A stretch of 64,000 nt of DNA from Denitromonas ohlonensis (GCF_007625205.1 NZ_VMNI01000001.1:1-64000), one strand, 5' to 3'. Shown: positions 1 through 11,111, counted from the first letter of the stretch. Numbers and translations: made by a program. The notes: a model not told the origin generated them from the sequence alone.

Positions 1-700
<700 letters not shown>

Positions 701-718
701 ACCTGTTCGCCGCTTGAC

Positions 719-758
719 CGGGCCGGAATCCTCCACACGGCGGATTCCGGCCCGTTTT
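719..758 (+). terminator. intrinsic terminator after ilvC
   Basis: A 13-bp stem (719-731 with 742-754, core GGCCGGAATCC/GGATTCCGGCC) with a 10-base loop is followed by TTTT at 755-758. It lies between the ilvC stop and the psd ribosome binding site, so it should end ilvC transcription. Confidence 0.85.
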
Positions 759-774
759 CATTGGAGCGCTGCTC

Positions 775-1422
775 ATGTCCAATCCGTATCCGCACCCCGT
801 CATCGCGCGCGAAGGCTGGCCCTTCATCGGCATCGCCCTCGCCCTGGCCTTGCTCGTCAACAGCGCGACCGGCTGGTTTCTGGCACTGCCCTTCTGGATT
901 CTGTTCCTGATCGTGCTGCAGTTCTTCCGCGATCCACCGCGTGCCATTCCGGCTGGCGCCCGCCAGGTGCTGTCGCCGGCCGACGGGCGCATCGTCGCCA
1001 TCGAACGCGCACGCGACCCCTATCTCGACCGCGACAGCCTGAAGATCAGCATTTACATGAACATCTTCAACGCCCATTCCAACCGCAGTCCGGTCAGCGG
1101 CGAGGTCAAGCAACTGTGGTATCACCCGGGGCGCTTCTTCAGCGCCGCGCTGGACAAAGCATCAGGCGAAAACGAGCGCAGCGCGATGTGGCTGCACACC
1201 GCCGACGGTGACGACATCACCTGCGTGCAGATCGCCGGGCTCGCCGCACGCCGCATTCTTTGCTACACCCGTGAGGGCGACACCCTGCAACGCGGCGAGC
1301 GCTATGGCTTCATCCGTTTTGGTTCGCGCGTCGACCTCTATCTGCCGATCGGCAGCAAGGCCAGCGTCACCATTGGCGACAAGGTGCTCGCCTCGGCCAG
1401 CATCGTCGCCAAACTGCCCTGA
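775..1422 (+). CDS. psd: phosphatidylserine decarboxylase proenzyme, short form
   Basis: Decarboxylates phosphatidylserine to phosphatidylethanolamine at the inner membrane. The 215-residue protein is the short subtype. Hydrophobic segments near residues 16-30 and 34-50 anchor it. The self-cleavage site that makes the pyruvoyl group is visible as [11 protein letters not shown], with cleavage expected between G183 and S184, leaving a ~32-residue alpha chain. [11 protein letters not shown] is the conserved central His motif. The ATG at 775 follows TTGGAG at 762-767. The next gene, pssA, makes its substrate, so two consecutive steps of PE synthesis are encoded side by side. Confidence 0.95.
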   Translation: MSNPYPHPVIAREGWPFIGIALALALLVNSATGWFLALPFWILFLIVLQFFRDPPRAIPAGARQVLSPADGRIVAIERARDPYLDRDSLKISIYMNIFNAHSNRSPVSGEVKQLWYHPGRFFSAALDKASGENERSAMWLHTADGDDITCVQIAGLAARRILCYTREGDTLQRGERYGFIRFGSRVDLYLPIGSKASVTIGDKVLASASIVAKLP

Positions 1423-1512
1423 CTCCGCACCTCGCGACCCCGCACGGGGTGGCGAGGTGGGGTAGAATCGGGCTCATTGCCCCACTCGGCGGGCGTTTTC
1501 AAAGGTTTCACC

Positions 1513-2286
1513 ATGGCCGACGTGCCTCCGCGCAAACCCCTCTTCGACCCCGAAAAGCGTCGCCGCGGCATCTACATTCTTCCCAACCTGTTCACCACCG
1601 CGGCCCTGTTCGCGGGTTTCTACGCCATCGTCCAGGCCATGAACGATCGCTTCGAGCACGCCGCCGTAGCGATCTTCATCGCCATGATCCTCGACGGCCT
1701 CGATGGCCGCATCGCCCGCCTCACCCATACGCAAAGTGCCTTCGGCGCCGAGTACGACTCGCTGTCCGATATGGTCTCCTTCGGTGCCGCCCCGGCGCTG
1801 GTAGCCTACGAATGGGCGCTGCGCGGCATGGGCAAGCTGGGCTGGATCGCCGCCTTCATCTACTGCGCCGGTGCCGCGTTGCGGCTCGCCCGTTTCAATA
1901 CCAATATCGACGTGGTGGACAAACGCTACTTTCAGGGCCTGCCCAGCCCGGCCGCCGCCGCACTCATCGCCGGCCTCGTGTGGGTCGGCATCGACAACGG
2001 CTTTAGCGGGCCGGACCTGCGCTGGGTGGTGTGTTTCTTCACCATCTTTGGCGGCCTGACCATGGTCAGCAACGTGCTGTATTTCAGCGGCAAAGAGTTC
2101 AACCTGCGCCGCCGGGTGCCGTTTTTTGCGGTGCTGGCGATCATGCTCGGCTTTGCGCTGATCTCGCTCGATCCCGCCTCGGTGCTGTTTCTGCTGTTCC
2201 TGATCTACGCCGCGTCAGGCTATGTATTGTTTGTGATGCACCGCTTCGGGAAGAAAATTCCCGGCCACGAGCCACCCGCCTCATAA
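1513..2286 (+). CDS. pssA: CDP-diacylglycerol--serine O-phosphatidyltransferase
   Basis: Transfers phosphatidyl from CDP-diacylglycerol to serine, feeding the Psd encoded just upstream. The 257-residue protein has about eight membrane segments. The CDP-alcohol phosphatidyltransferase motif D-x2-DG-x2-AR-x8-G-x3-D-x3-D is intact at residues 61-86, with D61, D64, D82 and D86 as metal/catalytic residues. I chose ATG 1513 because AAAGG lies about eight bases upstream and the protein then starts MADVPPRKP; an in-frame TTG at 1477 would add 12 residues but has no ribosome site. TAGAAT at 1463-1468 could be a -10 box for this gene. Confidence 0.95.
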   Translation: MADVPPRKPLFDPEKRRRGIYILPNLFTTAALFAGFYAIVQAMNDRFEHAAVAIFIAMILDGLDGRIARLTHTQSAFGAEYDSLSDMVSFGAAPALVAYEWALRGMGKLGWIAAFIYCAGAALRLARFNTNIDVVDKRYFQGLPSPAAAALIAGLVWVGIDNGFSGPDLRWVVCFFTIFGGLTMVSNVLYFSGKEFNLRRRVPFFAVLAIMLGFALISLDPASVLFLLFLIYAASGYVLFVMHRFGKKIPGHEPPAS

Positions 2287-2328
2287 GCCGGTTGTCAGAT
2301 CACGCGCAACTGGCCTATATTCAAGGAC

Positions 2329-2424
2329 ATGCCCGCCTTCGAGCCGCCCTTCAGCCCCCCTCTGCGCGACGCCTTCCCGCTCGCGCCGTGGCCGCTCGGC
2401 CCGCTGCTGCGCCCCGCGCGCTGA
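2329..2424 (+). other. possible leuA leader peptide (31 codons)
   Basis: The 235 bases between pssA and leuA contain a short reading frame starting ATG at 2329, just after AAGGA (2323-2327), and ending TGA at 2422-2424. It encodes 31 residues rich in Pro and Leu, with one Trp and a PLGPLLRPAR end. Five of 31 codons are Leu. About 20 bases on, CCCGCC and GGCGGG can pair ahead of leuA, but there is no T-tract after them. Leader-peptide attenuation of leuA is known in enterobacteria; this one is only a candidate, and the AAGGA-to-ATG spacing is too tight to be convincing. Confidence 0.3.
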
Positions 2425-2521
2425 TCATTACAAACACCTCCCGCCAACACGCTTTTCGCCTCGCCCTCACCGGCGGGCGACACCCTGAATCCCGAACTTC
2501 GGAACCCGACAGGAGCCGACC

Positions 2522-4057
2522 ATGACTGACCAACTGATCATTTTCGACACCACCTTGCGCGACGGTGAGCAAAGCCCCGGCGCCTCAATGACGCGCGACG
2601 AGAAGCTGCGCATCGCCCGTCAGCTCGAGCGCATGAAGGTCAACGTGATCGAGGCCGGCTTTGCCGCCGCGTCCAACGGCGACTTCGAATCGGTGCGTGC
2701 CATCGCCGAAGTCGTCAAGGACTCCACCATCTGTTCGCTGGCCCGCGCCAACGAGAACGACATCCGTCGCTCCGGCGAGGCCATCAAGCCCGCCGCCAGC
2801 GGTCGCATCCACACCTTCATCGCCACCAGCCCGATCCACATGGAGAAGAAGCTGCGCATGAGCCCCGACCAGGTGCTCGAGCAAGCCGTCAAGGCGATCA
2901 GTTGGGCGCGCGAATACACCGATGACATCGAGTTCTCGGCCGAAGATGCCGGTCGCTCGGAAATCGACTACCTGTGCCGTATCTTCGAAGCCGTCATCAA
3001 GGCCGGCGCCACCACCATCAACGTGCCCGACACCGTCGGCTACAACGTGCCCGAGCAGTACGCCGACACGATCCGCACCCTGATCGAGCGCGTGCCGAAT
3101 TCCGACAAGGTGGTGTGGTCGGTCCATTGCCACAACGACCTCGGCCTCGCCGTCGCCAACTCGCTGGCCGCGGTGCGCGCCGGTGCCCGTCAGGTCGAAT
3201 GCACCATCAACGGCCTCGGCGAACGCGCGGGCAACGCCTCGCTCGAAGAAGTGGTCATGGCCGTGCGCACGCGGCGCGATGTCTACGCCTGTGACACGCG
3301 CATCGACACCACCCAGATCGTGCCGGTGTCCAAACTGGTGTCGGGCATCACCGGCTTCCCGGTGCAGCCAAACAAGGCCATCGTCGGCGCCAACGCCTTC
3401 TCGCACGAGTCCGGCATTCACCAGGACGGCGTGCTCAAGCACCGCGAAACCTACGAGATCATGCGCGCCGAAGATGTGGGCTGGGGCGCCAACAAACTGG
3501 TGCTGGGCAAGCACAGCGGCCGCAACGCCTTCCGTAGCCGTCTGATCGAACTCGGCGCAGCGATTGAATCCGAAGAGCACCTCAACCACGCCTTCGCCCG
3601 CTTCAAGGAGCTGGCCGACAAGAAGCACGAGATCTTCGACGAAGATCTGCAGGCGCTGATCTCCGACGAGGCCGTCACGCCCGAGCTGGAACACTACCGC
3701 CTGGTCGCCTCGCGCTTCCACTCAGAAACCGGCGAAACCCCGGCAGCCAGCCTGACGCTGAACGTCGGCGAGAAGGAAATCAAGGCCGAAGCCGAGGGCT
3801 CCGGGCCGGTCGACGCGGCCTTCAAGGCGATTGAAACCGTGGCCAAGAGCGGCACGGAGCTGCTGCTGTATTCGGTCAATGCCATCACCACTGGCACCGA
3901 CGCCCAAGGTGAAGTGACCGTGCGCCTGTCGCGCGACGGCAAGGTGGTGAACGGCCAGGGCGCCGATACCGACATCATCGTCGCCTCGGCCAAGGCTTAC
4001 CTCAACGCACTGAACAAGCTGCACGGCAAGTTCGAAAAGCTCAACCCGCAGATCTGA
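2522..4057 (+). CDS. leuA: 2-isopropylmalate synthase
   Basis: First committed step of leucine synthesis: condenses acetyl-CoA with 2-oxoisovalerate. The 511-residue length fits the long bacterial form. The N-terminal TIM barrel starts with the DRE-family signature [13 protein letters not shown], and the divalent-metal ligands are H202 and H204 in [11 protein letters not shown], with [14 protein letters not shown] following. [12 protein letters not shown] is the family's linker motif. The last ~130 residues form the leucine-sensing regulatory domain, so feedback inhibition is likely. ATG 2522 follows AGGAG with 6-7 bases spacing. It is transcribed alone between pssA and the convergent DUF2069/wrbA pair. 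Confidence 0.97.
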   Translation: MTDQLIIFDTTLRDGEQSPGASMTRDEKLRIARQLERMKVNVIEAGFAAASNGDFESVRAIAEVVKDSTICSLARANENDIRRSGEAIKPAASGRIHTFIATSPIHMEKKLRMSPDQVLEQAVKAISWAREYTDDIEFSAEDAGRSEIDYLCRIFEAVIKAGATTINVPDTVGYNVPEQYADTIRTLIERVPNSDKVVWSVHCHNDLGLAVANSLAAVRAGARQVECTINGLGERAGNASLEEVVMAVRTRRDVYACDTRIDTTQIVPVSKLVSGITGFPVQPNKAIVGANAFSHESGIHQDGVLKHRETYEIMRAEDVGWGANKLVLGKHSGRNAFRSRLIELGAAIESEEHLNHAFARFKELADKKHEIFDEDLQALISDEAVTPELEHYRLVASRFHSETGETPAASLTLNVGEKEIKAEAEGSGPVDAAFKAIETVAKSGTELLLYSVNAITTGTDAQGEVTVRLSRDGKVVNGQGADTDIIVASAKAYLNALNKLHGKFEKLNPQI

Positions 4058-4069
4058 GGCGGGTTCAAC

Positions 4070-4093
4070 CGCCGCCCCGGCGCCGGGGCGGCG
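4070..4093. terminator. 24-bp perfect palindrome between convergent genes
   Basis: CGCCGCCCCGGC is followed at once by its exact reverse complement at 4070-4093, between the leuA stop and the stop of the convergent DUF2069 gene. No T-tract follows on either strand, so it would be a weak or Rho-assisted bidirectional terminator; the placement is the main argument. Confidence 0.4.
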
Positions 4094-4094
4094 C

Positions 4095-5122
<1,028 letters not shown>

Positions 5123-5123
5123 C

Positions 5124-5165
5124 TACAATGGCGCGATTATAGCCAAAGCCGCTCCCGGCCCCGAA
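5124..5165 (-). promoter_or_regulatory. candidate sigma-70 promoter for wrbA
   Basis: Read on the minus strand, TATAAT followed by CGCGCC lies at about 5136-5141, some 90 bases before the wrbA start. A poor -35 candidate (TTCGGG) sits 18 bases upstream. The TATAATCGCG form matches the -10 region before valS in this window. Confidence 0.4.
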
Positions 5166-5169
5166 CGCA

Positions 5170-6393
5170 TTGCCCAAGCTCTTCATCCATCTTCGGGATT
5201 TTGCCCGCCTGCTCGTTCAGCGCTTTGTCGATACGCGCTGCCCGGAAGTGGCCGGCAGCCTGACGTTCACCACGCTGCTGGCGCTGGTGCCCTTGCTCAC
5301 GGTCACCATCGCGGTGTTCAGCAACTTCCCCGGCTTTTCGCACCTGGGCGAGACCCTGAGCGATTTTCTGCTGCAAAACCTGTTGCCCGAAAAAGCCGGC
5401 CAGATCGTCGCGACCTACGCGCTGCAGTTCTCACAAAAAGCCGCCAACCTGACCCTGATTGGCACCGCCTTCCTGATTGTCACCGCGCTGATGCTGATGC
5501 TCACCATCGACGGGGTCCTCAACACCATCTGGGGCGTGCGCAAATCCCGCCCGCTGATGGCGCGCATTTCCATTTACTGGGTGGTACTGACGCTCGGCCC
5601 GCTGTTTCTGGGTGCCAGCCTGGCCGCAACGAGTTATCTGATCAGCACCTCGCTCGGTCTGGTCAACGATCCGCAGTGGCTACGCATCATCGTGTTCCGC
5701 ACGCTGCCCGTCTTGCTGCTTGGCCTGCTGTTCGCCTTTCTCTACTTCAGCATTCCAAACACCCGGGTCAATGCCTGGCACGCGCTCATCGGCGGCATGT
5801 CGGCGGCACTGGCCTTTGTGTTGATGCAACGCGCGCTAGGCCTGTATTTCGCGCGCTTTCCGAGCTACACGCTGATCTACGGCACCTTCGCCACACTGCC
5901 GATCTTCCTGCTCTGGCTATACGCATCCTGGGTGGTGATCCTGCTCGGCGCTATTCTCGCCGCGACATTCCCGGCCTACGCGTCGAGCGTACGCACGCTG
6001 CCTGACTTTCCGGGCGCGCCCGCTTACAGCGCCTTGATGATGCTCGAGCAGCTCACCCACGCCCAGCATCGCGGTGAGACCGTCAGCGCCGACGACTTGT
6101 ACCGCGCCGCGCGCCAACCCACCGCCGTCGGCGAGAACCTGCTTGAACTGATGCGGGAGTTTGGCTGGGTTGCCCGGTCCGACGACGAAGCCTGGCTACT
6201 GGCCAAGCGCGCCGAAGACATTTCCCTGTCGGACGTTGTTCGCCACCTCGCGCTGTGCCCCGGCATTGCCCATCCGCAAGCCGACAGCGAGCTGGCAAAA
6301 CGCATCGACAGCCGCATCACCCATCTGCTCGCGACGGGCGACGTACCGATTACCGCCGTGTTTTCAGACGGAACACCCGCTCAGAGCGGATAA
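5170..6393 (+). CDS. YihY/BrkB family inner-membrane protein
   Basis: A 407-residue protein: the first ~280 residues have six membrane segments with the family's VAGSLTFTTLLALVPLLTV and ALAFVLMQRALGLYF regions, and the last ~120 residues form a soluble winged-helix-like tail. The family was once annotated as ribonuclease BN, which is wrong; its function is unsettled (possible transporter). The start is TTG at 5170, weakly supported because no clear ribosome site precedes it, but the first residues (PKLFIHLRDFARLLVQRF) match the amphipathic start usual in the family. Its last 13 bases overlap the end of the convergent gene at 6381. Confidence 0.88.
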   Translation: MPKLFIHLRDFARLLVQRFVDTRCPEVAGSLTFTTLLALVPLLTVTIAVFSNFPGFSHLGETLSDFLLQNLLPEKAGQIVATYALQFSQKAANLTLIGTAFLIVTALMLMLTIDGVLNTIWGVRKSRPLMARISIYWVVLTLGPLFLGASLAATSYLISTSLGLVNDPQWLRIIVFRTLPVLLLGLLFAFLYFSIPNTRVNAWHALIGGMSAALAFVLMQRALGLYFARFPSYTLIYGTFATLPIFLLWLYASWVVILLGAILAATFPAYASSVRTLPDFPGAPAYSALMMLEQLTHAQHRGETVSADDLYRAARQPTAVGENLLELMREFGWVARSDDEAWLLAKRAEDISLSDVVRHLALCPGIAHPQADSELAKRIDSRITHLLATGDVPITAVFSDGTPAQSG

Positions 6394-7910
6394 GGGTCGT
6401 ATTCGAACTGGAACAGCTCGACGCTGGAGGTCTGCATGTCGAGACTCAGCAAGCGGCCTTGTGCCACATAGATGCGCTCTGACTCATGGACCAGCAGGAA
6501 GCGGCGCGAACGATAGGCGCCGGCTGGCGCCAGAATGGCCTGATGACGCCGCACGGCGGCGACGGGCGGCAACACCAGCGCCGGCACCATCTCGCCCGGC
6601 CCCTCTCCGCCCCGGAAACCAATCCGCACCGGTGTGGCGGCCGAACTGATGGTTTGCAGGCCCAGTTCGACCTGAGTGGGCGAGTCAGAACGCACCCAAC
6701 GCACCACGCAAATCGACCAGGCGCTATCCGTGGCCCGGCGTACCGCCATCGCCATGCCAGCTGACAGCGAGCCGGTGTTAGCCTCGACGCTCATGATTGC
6801 GTAGCCACCCGGGCTCTCGTTCAACACGCGCCAGCTGACGATGTCCGCCGCGGACTCGCCCGCATGCTTAAGCTTCCAGATCGACCGCAGTCCCACGCAG
6901 ACTTCAACGTCGTACTGGCAACGCCGCCGCAATTGCTCACGACGCGGCGGCATCGCCCAGCGCTCGCGCAGACAGCGCAACAGCTTGGAAATCTCGCCCG
7001 GCGGCAAGCCAGCCGGCAATTCGGGCAGGTCGGCGCCGGGCACCACCTCGCCGCCGCCATCGAGCGCGGCTTCCAGGCGTTCCAGATGCCCCGTGGCGCC
7101 CCGCGCCAGTTCGGCCGCCGAAAAATACAGCATGCCATCGACGGGCGGCGGCGCGCGTCGCACCATGGCAATCGGGCCAACATCTTGCGCCGGATCGATC
7201 CAGTAATCCCAGGTTTCAATATCGGTGCGCGGATTCGGCGAAAGTTCGGAACGCCAGGCGCACTGCTCAAGGTAGCGCACGGTCCAGTCCAGCTCGCGCG
7301 CGGTGAGTGCTTCAGGCTGTGCCGCGGCCAATGCCAGCAAACGCTTGTACGCCGTTTGCACCTGACCGCGCGGAATCTCGGCCGGCAAGGCCGCCGAGCC
7401 GGCCGCAATCGCGGCATTGCCAAAAATGCGGTGCGCCTCACTCCACAAACCCGCCCGTGGCGTCGCGCCTTTCATGCCGGCCAGCCACAACACGTCGCCC
7501 AGCAAGGTCAAGGCCTGCGTGGCCAGCACCTCAGGGCGGCGACGCTGCGTCACCACACCGGAGCCCAGATCCGCCATCACCCGCTCATAGCCTTTGGCCA
7601 GCACCAGGCAAATGGACTCAAGCCGACTCACGGCGTTGAATATTTTGGAGGGCAGCGGCAGCGCGCGCTCGACCAGCCGAGGCACCAGCACCTCGCGCAC
7701 ATCGCGCACACGCATGAAGAACAGCTCGACACCCCGGTGCAGCTGAACGGGGGTCAGCTCGGCGCGCATCAACTCATCGAGCTTGTCCGACAGCTCCTGC
7801 AAGCCCTCGACCGGGTCGTCAGCGGGCTCGCCGGCCAACCAGGCGAGGACTGACGCTGCGGGTCCGGCATCCTGCATGAGAGGTTCTGACATGAGTCGCG
7901 GGCTCGTCAT
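6381..7910 (-). CDS. conserved hypothetical protein with degenerate PilZ-like C-terminal half
   Basis: A 509-residue soluble protein with no signal peptide or membrane helix. The first ~300 residues are mostly helical. In the C-terminal part, an Arg-rich RREQLRRR stretch (around residues 320-330) followed about 35 residues later by NESPGG (around 360-366) resembles the RxxxR...(D/N)xSxxG layout of PilZ c-di-GMP-binding domains. The match is loose, so c-di-GMP binding is inference. The gene is monocistronic and its 3' end overlaps the convergent YihY gene by 13 bases. Confidence 0.6.
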   Translation of the reverse strand: MTSPRLMSEPLMQDAGPAASVLAWLAGEPADDPVEGLQELSDKLDELMRAELTPVQLHRGVELFFMRVRDVREVLVPRLVERALPLPSKIFNAVSRLESICLVLAKGYERVMADLGSGVVTQRRRPEVLATQALTLLGDVLWLAGMKGATPRAGLWSEAHRIFGNAAIAAGSAALPAEIPRGQVQTAYKRLLALAAAQPEALTARELDWTVRYLEQCAWRSELSPNPRTDIETWDYWIDPAQDVGPIAMVRRAPPPVDGMLYFSAAELARGATGHLERLEAALDGGGEVVPGADLPELPAGLPPGEISKLLRCLRERWAMPPRREQLRRRCQYDVEVCVGLRSIWKLKHAGESAADIVSWRVLNESPGGYAIMSVEANTGSLSAGMAMAVRRATDSAWSICVVRWVRSDSPTQVELGLQTISSAATPVRIGFRGGEGPGEMVPALVLPPVAAVRRHQAILAPAGAYRSRRFLLVHESERIYVAQGRLLSLDMQTSSVELFQFEYDPYPL

Positions 7911-8004
7911 TGATCCGATTCGTTTGCCATTCTAATGAAGAAACAGCCTGTTCTGGCACAATGCCAGTCTCCCGCCTCGACCGGATTACCAAAGAAACGG
8001 GATA

Positions 8005-8235
8005 ATCCTAGAAACCGTAGTTGGACGCGCCTGAGTGTGCGCCGGGCGGGCTGTCTGGCAAGGGACGCACAGCCTGCACGCTGCAAGGAGGAGCAACGCA
8101 GCAAGGCGGCCCGCCCGGCGCGCAATCGGGCGCGTAGCGCTATCACCCACAGGGTGATCAGCCTCGAAGCCGAAAAGGTTCGCACGTTCAATACCTTGCT
8201 CATGGGCACAAGCGGTCAACTGCGGTTTCTAGGAT
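8005..8235. repeat. 231-bp MITE-like element with terminal inverted repeats
   Basis: This fills most of the 7911-8269 gap, which has no convincing gene. Left end ATCCTAGAAACCGTAGTTG (8005-8023) and right end CAACTGCGGTTTCTAGGAT (8217-8235) are inverted repeats matching at 18 of 19 positions. Inside are a perfect 13-bp inverted pair (8039-8051 and 8109-8121, GCGCCGGGCGGGC) and a perfect 7-bp stem with an ACA loop (8142-8158). No flanking direct repeat is obvious. The layout suits a non-autonomous miniature element or a large intergenic repeat. Its right end is only about 35 bases from the pyrF start, so it probably forms part of the pyrF leader. Confidence 0.65.
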
Positions 8236-8269
8236 AATAGGTGCTACTTTCCCATTGACTGCCATCACA

Positions 8270-9007
8270 ATGCAAACATCCACGCCAGATTACCGCTCAT
8301 CCAAGGCCATCACCCCCGCCGACCGTCTGATCATGGCGCTCGATGTCGCCGACGCCGCCGCTGCCCGCGATCTGGTCGAACGGCTCGAAGACAGTGTCAC
8401 CTTTTACAAGATCGGTCTCGAACTGTTCATGACCAGCGGCTATTTCGATCTGCTGGACTGGCTGGTCGCGCGCGACAAGAAAGTCTTTGTCGACCTGAAA
8501 TTCTTCGATGTGCCTGAAACCGTACGCTCCGCCATCCGCGCCCTGTCCGGCAGTGGCGCCACGCTGGCGACCATCCACGGCAACCAGTCGATCATGGAAG
8601 CGGCCGTCAAGGACAAGGGCGATCTCAAAGTCCTCGCGGTCACCGCGCTGACCAGTCTCGACCAGGGCGACCTGAACGATCTGGGCTTCCAATGCAATGT
8701 TGACGAACTCGTCCTGTCCCGTGCCCGTCGCGCACTCGAAACCGGCATCGACGGCATTGTCTCCTCCGGACTCGAAGCGCCGATGATCCGCCGCGAGCTG
8801 GGCGATCGCCTGCTGGTGGTCACGCCCGGCATCCGCCCGGTGGAGAACCGGCCGGCCGATGACCAGAAGCGCACGGTCGATGTCGCCCAAGCCTTCCGCA
8901 ACGGCGCCGACTACATCGTGGTCGGTCGCCCCATCCGTCAGGCAGCCGATCCGCTGGCCGCCGCCCGGGCCATTCAGCAAACAATTGCGGAAGTCTTTCC
9001 TTCGTAA
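8270..9007 (+). CDS. pyrF: orotidine 5'-phosphate decarboxylase
   Basis: Last step of UMP synthesis: decarboxylates OMP without a cofactor. The protein is 245 residues from ATG 8270; an in-frame TTG at 8255 is an alternative, and neither start has a clear ribosome site. The catalytic array is in FVDLKFFDVPETV (D75, K77, D80), the barrel starts LIMALDVADAAAA, and the phosphate-binding end is VTPGIRP...DYIVVGRPI, as in the type 1 subfamily. It stands alone, with an inverted-repeat element upstream and the rpsP promoter after it. Confidence 0.95.
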   Translation: MQTSTPDYRSSKAITPADRLIMALDVADAAAARDLVERLEDSVTFYKIGLELFMTSGYFDLLDWLVARDKKVFVDLKFFDVPETVRSAIRALSGSGATLATIHGNQSIMEAAVKDKGDLKVLAVTALTSLDQGDLNDLGFQCNVDELVLSRARRALETGIDGIVSSGLEAPMIRRELGDRLLVVTPGIRPVENRPADDQKRTVDVAQAFRNGADYIVVGRPIRQAADPLAAARAIQQTIAEVFPS

Positions 9008-9019
9008 GTCCCAAAGAGA

Positions 9020-9048
9020 TTGTTTTCCTTGGGGAAATCGCTTAAAAT
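9020..9048 (+). promoter_or_regulatory. sigma-70 promoter for the rpsP-rimM-trmD-rplS operon
   Basis: TTGTTT at 9020-9025 and TAAAAT at 9043-9048 are separated by 17 bases, about 40 bases before the rpsP start. Confidence 0.65.
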
Positions 9049-9088
9049 TCCGCCCTTTTCTCGAATCATTAGTCAGGACGAACACAAC

Positions 9089-9337
9089 ATGGTGGTTATT
9101 CGCCTTGCCCGCAGTGGCGCCAAGAAGCGCCCGTTTTACAACATCGTTGCCGCCGATTCGCGTAATCGCCGCGACGGCCGCTTCATCGAGCGCGTTGGTT
9201 TCTACAACCCGATGGCGCCGGAAGCCGTTCAGGGTCTGGTGATCGACACCGAGCGCCTGGCGCACTGGCAGCAACACGGCGCCCAGCTGTCCCCGACGGT
9301 TGCCCGTCTGGTCAAGCAGGCCGCCAAAGCCGCCTGA
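9089..9337 (+). CDS. rpsP: 30S ribosomal protein bS16
   Basis: Small-subunit ribosomal protein, 82 residues, starting [20 protein letters not shown], the typical bS16 N-terminus, and carrying [21 protein letters not shown] 9089 follows AGGA at 9074-9077; a longer frame from 9020 only reads through the promoter. It is the first gene of the conserved rpsP-rimM-trmD-rplS operon. Confidence 0.97.
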   Translation: MVVIRLARSGAKKRPFYNIVAADSRNRRDGRFIERVGFYNPMAPEAVQGLVIDTERLAHWQQHGAQLSPTVARLVKQAAKAA

Positions 9338-9360
9338 ACGGCCACATCGGGAAGCATCCG

Positions 9361-9867
9361 ATGATCATACTGGGGCGCATCGTCGCCCCTTTTGGCGTCC
9401 AGGGCTGGGTCAAGATTCATCCCTTCGGGGACGATCCCCTGTCCTGGAAAAAGATGCCGCAGTGGTGGCTCTCGCCAGATGACACGGCCGAGGCGCCGGC
9501 ATGGAAAGCCTACAAGCTGGCCGGTTGCCGGGCGCACGGAAAAGGCTGGATCGCCGCCTTCGAGGGCGTCGCTGATCGCAATGGCGCGGAAGCGCTGACA
9601 CGGCAATACATTGCCGCGCCGCGCGAAGCGATGCCGGCGACTGACAGCAACGAGTACTACTGGGGCGATCTGATCGGCCTGCAGGTTGAGAACGAAGCGG
9701 GCGAGGCCTTGGGCACCGTCTCTTCCCTGCTCTCGGCCGGCGCGCATGATGTGCTCCAGATTGCCGACGGCGAAGACGAGCATCTCGTTCCCTTCGTCGC
9801 CGCCTATGTGCTCGATGTCGATCTTGCTGAAAAGCGGATTCGGGTCGTGTGGCAGAAGGATTGGTAG
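9361..9867 (+). CDS. rimM: ribosome maturation factor RimM
   Basis: Assists assembly of the 30S head region around uS19. The 168-residue protein has the N-terminal RimM barrel ([20 protein letters not shown]) and a C-terminal PRC barrel ([12 protein letters not shown] ... [15 protein letters not shown]). It starts 23 bases after rpsP and ends four bases before the trmD GTG, in the standard operon order. Confidence 0.96.
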   Translation: MIILGRIVAPFGVQGWVKIHPFGDDPLSWKKMPQWWLSPDDTAEAPAWKAYKLAGCRAHGKGWIAAFEGVADRNGAEALTRQYIAAPREAMPATDSNEYYWGDLIGLQVENEAGEALGTVSSLLSAGAHDVLQIADGEDEHLVPFVAAYVLDVDLAEKRIRVVWQKDW

Positions 9868-9871
9868 GCGG

Positions 9872-10660
9872 GTGCGTCGATACGACGTCATTACCCTGTT
9901 TCCGGAGATGTTCTCCGCGCTGACAGGCAGTGGCATCAGCCGGCGCGCCCAGGAACGCAGCCTTTACGGGCTGCAATGCTGGAATCCGCGCGACTTTGCG
10001 CACGATGTACACCGCACGGTGGACGACCGGCCTTATGGCGGCGGCCCCGGCATGGTGATGCAGGCGCCGGCGCTGGAAGCGGCCATTGCAGCGGCCGGTA
10101 CGGCGCAGCAAGAAGCGCTCGGCCAGGCCGGACGCGTGATCTATCTGTCCCCCCAGGGGCGACCGCTCGATCACGCCAAGGTGATGGAATTGGTACAGGC
10201 GCCGGCACTGACCTTGTTGTGCGGGCGGTATGAAGGGGTCGATCAACGCTTGATCGATCGCTGTGTGGATGAAGAAATTTCGCTGGGCGACTTTGTGTTG
10301 TCCGGTGGCGAACTGCCGGCGATGGTGCTGCTCGATGCCATCATCCGTCAGTTGCCCGGGGCGCTGAACGATGCGGACTCGGCAGTCGAAGACTCGTTTG
10401 TTGATGGTCTGCTCGATTGCCCGCACTACACCCGCCCCGAGGTGGATGTCCACGGCCAAGCCGTGCCGCCCGTGCTGCTGTCGGGAAACCACGCCGAAAT
10501 CCGGCGCTGGCGACTCAAGATGGCGCTGGGGCGCACCTGGCTGCGACGACCGGAATTACTGGCTCAGCGCAAGCTGGGCCGTGACGAGATGAAACTGCTT
10601 GAAGCTTTCAAGCAGGATCATGAGGCGACCTCCCCGACGCAGTCGGACGAGGTCGAATGA
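9872..10660 (+). CDS. trmD: tRNA (guanine-N1-)-methyltransferase
   Basis: Methylates G37 at N1 in tRNAs reading CCN, CUN and CGG codons, using SAM, which prevents +1 frameshifting. The 262-residue protein starts at GTG 9872 ([13 protein letters not shown]), four bases after the rimM stop, which implies coupled translation. The trefoil-knot SAM site is seen in [28 protein letters not shown] and [23 protein letters not shown] is the family signature. Longer in-frame starts inside rimM are not credible. Confidence 0.96.
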   Translation: MRRYDVITLFPEMFSALTGSGISRRAQERSLYGLQCWNPRDFAHDVHRTVDDRPYGGGPGMVMQAPALEAAIAAAGTAQQEALGQAGRVIYLSPQGRPLDHAKVMELVQAPALTLLCGRYEGVDQRLIDRCVDEEISLGDFVLSGGELPAMVLLDAIIRQLPGALNDADSAVEDSFVDGLLDCPHYTRPEVDVHGQAVPPVLLSGNHAEIRRWRLKMALGRTWLRRPELLAQRKLGRDEMKLLEAFKQDHEATSPTQSDEVE

Positions 10661-10739
10661 AAAAACGCATGCATCAGGTGGCGACCTGCTCTGCCTGCAA
10701 GGCCACAGGCCATCGCGAACTGACCAAGGAGTCACGCAC

Positions 10740-11111
10740 ATGAATCTGATCGAACAACTCGAGCAAGAAGAAATTGCTCGCCTGACCGAAAACAAGACCC
10801 TCCCCGATTTCGCCCCGGGCGACACCGTGGTGGTTCAGGTGAAGGTCAAGGAAGGTACGCGTGAGCGTCTTCAGGCTTACGAAGGCGTGGTTATCGCCAA
10901 ACGCAACCGTGGTCTCAACTCCAACTTCATCGTGCGCAAGATTTCGTCCGGTGAAGGCGTTGAGCGCACGTTCCAGACCTACTCGCCGCTGGTCGCCAGC
11001 GTTGAAGTGAAGCGTCGTGGCGATGTGCGCCGCGCCAAGCTTTACTACCTGCGCGGTCGTACCGGCAAGTCGGCACGTATCAAGGAAAAGCTCACCCGCA
11101 AGAAGGGCTGA
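10740..11111 (+). CDS. rplS: 50S ribosomal protein bL19
   Basis: Large-subunit protein at the 30S-50S interface, 123 residues, starting [15 protein letters not shown] with the diagnostic [18 protein letters not shown] and [24 protein letters not shown] 10740 is preceded by AAGGAG at 10726-10731. It is the last gene of the operon and is followed by an intrinsic terminator. Confidence 0.97.
   Translation: MNLIEQLEQEEIARLTENKTLPDFAPGDTVVVQVKVKEGTRERLQAYEGVVIAKRNRGLNSNFIVRKISSGEGVERTFQTYSPLVASVEVKRRGDVRRAKLYYLRGRTGKSARIKEKLTRKKG

Noticed and set aside
2585-3721. A 378-codon minus-strand frame opposite leuA
   Set aside because: It mirrors the codon bias of leuA, has Gly/Val/Asp-rich sequence without domains, and lacks a ribosome site.
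7935-8237. Open frames of about 100 codons on both strands before pyrF
   Set aside because: They lie across the inverted-repeat element, have no ribosome site and no recognisable product.
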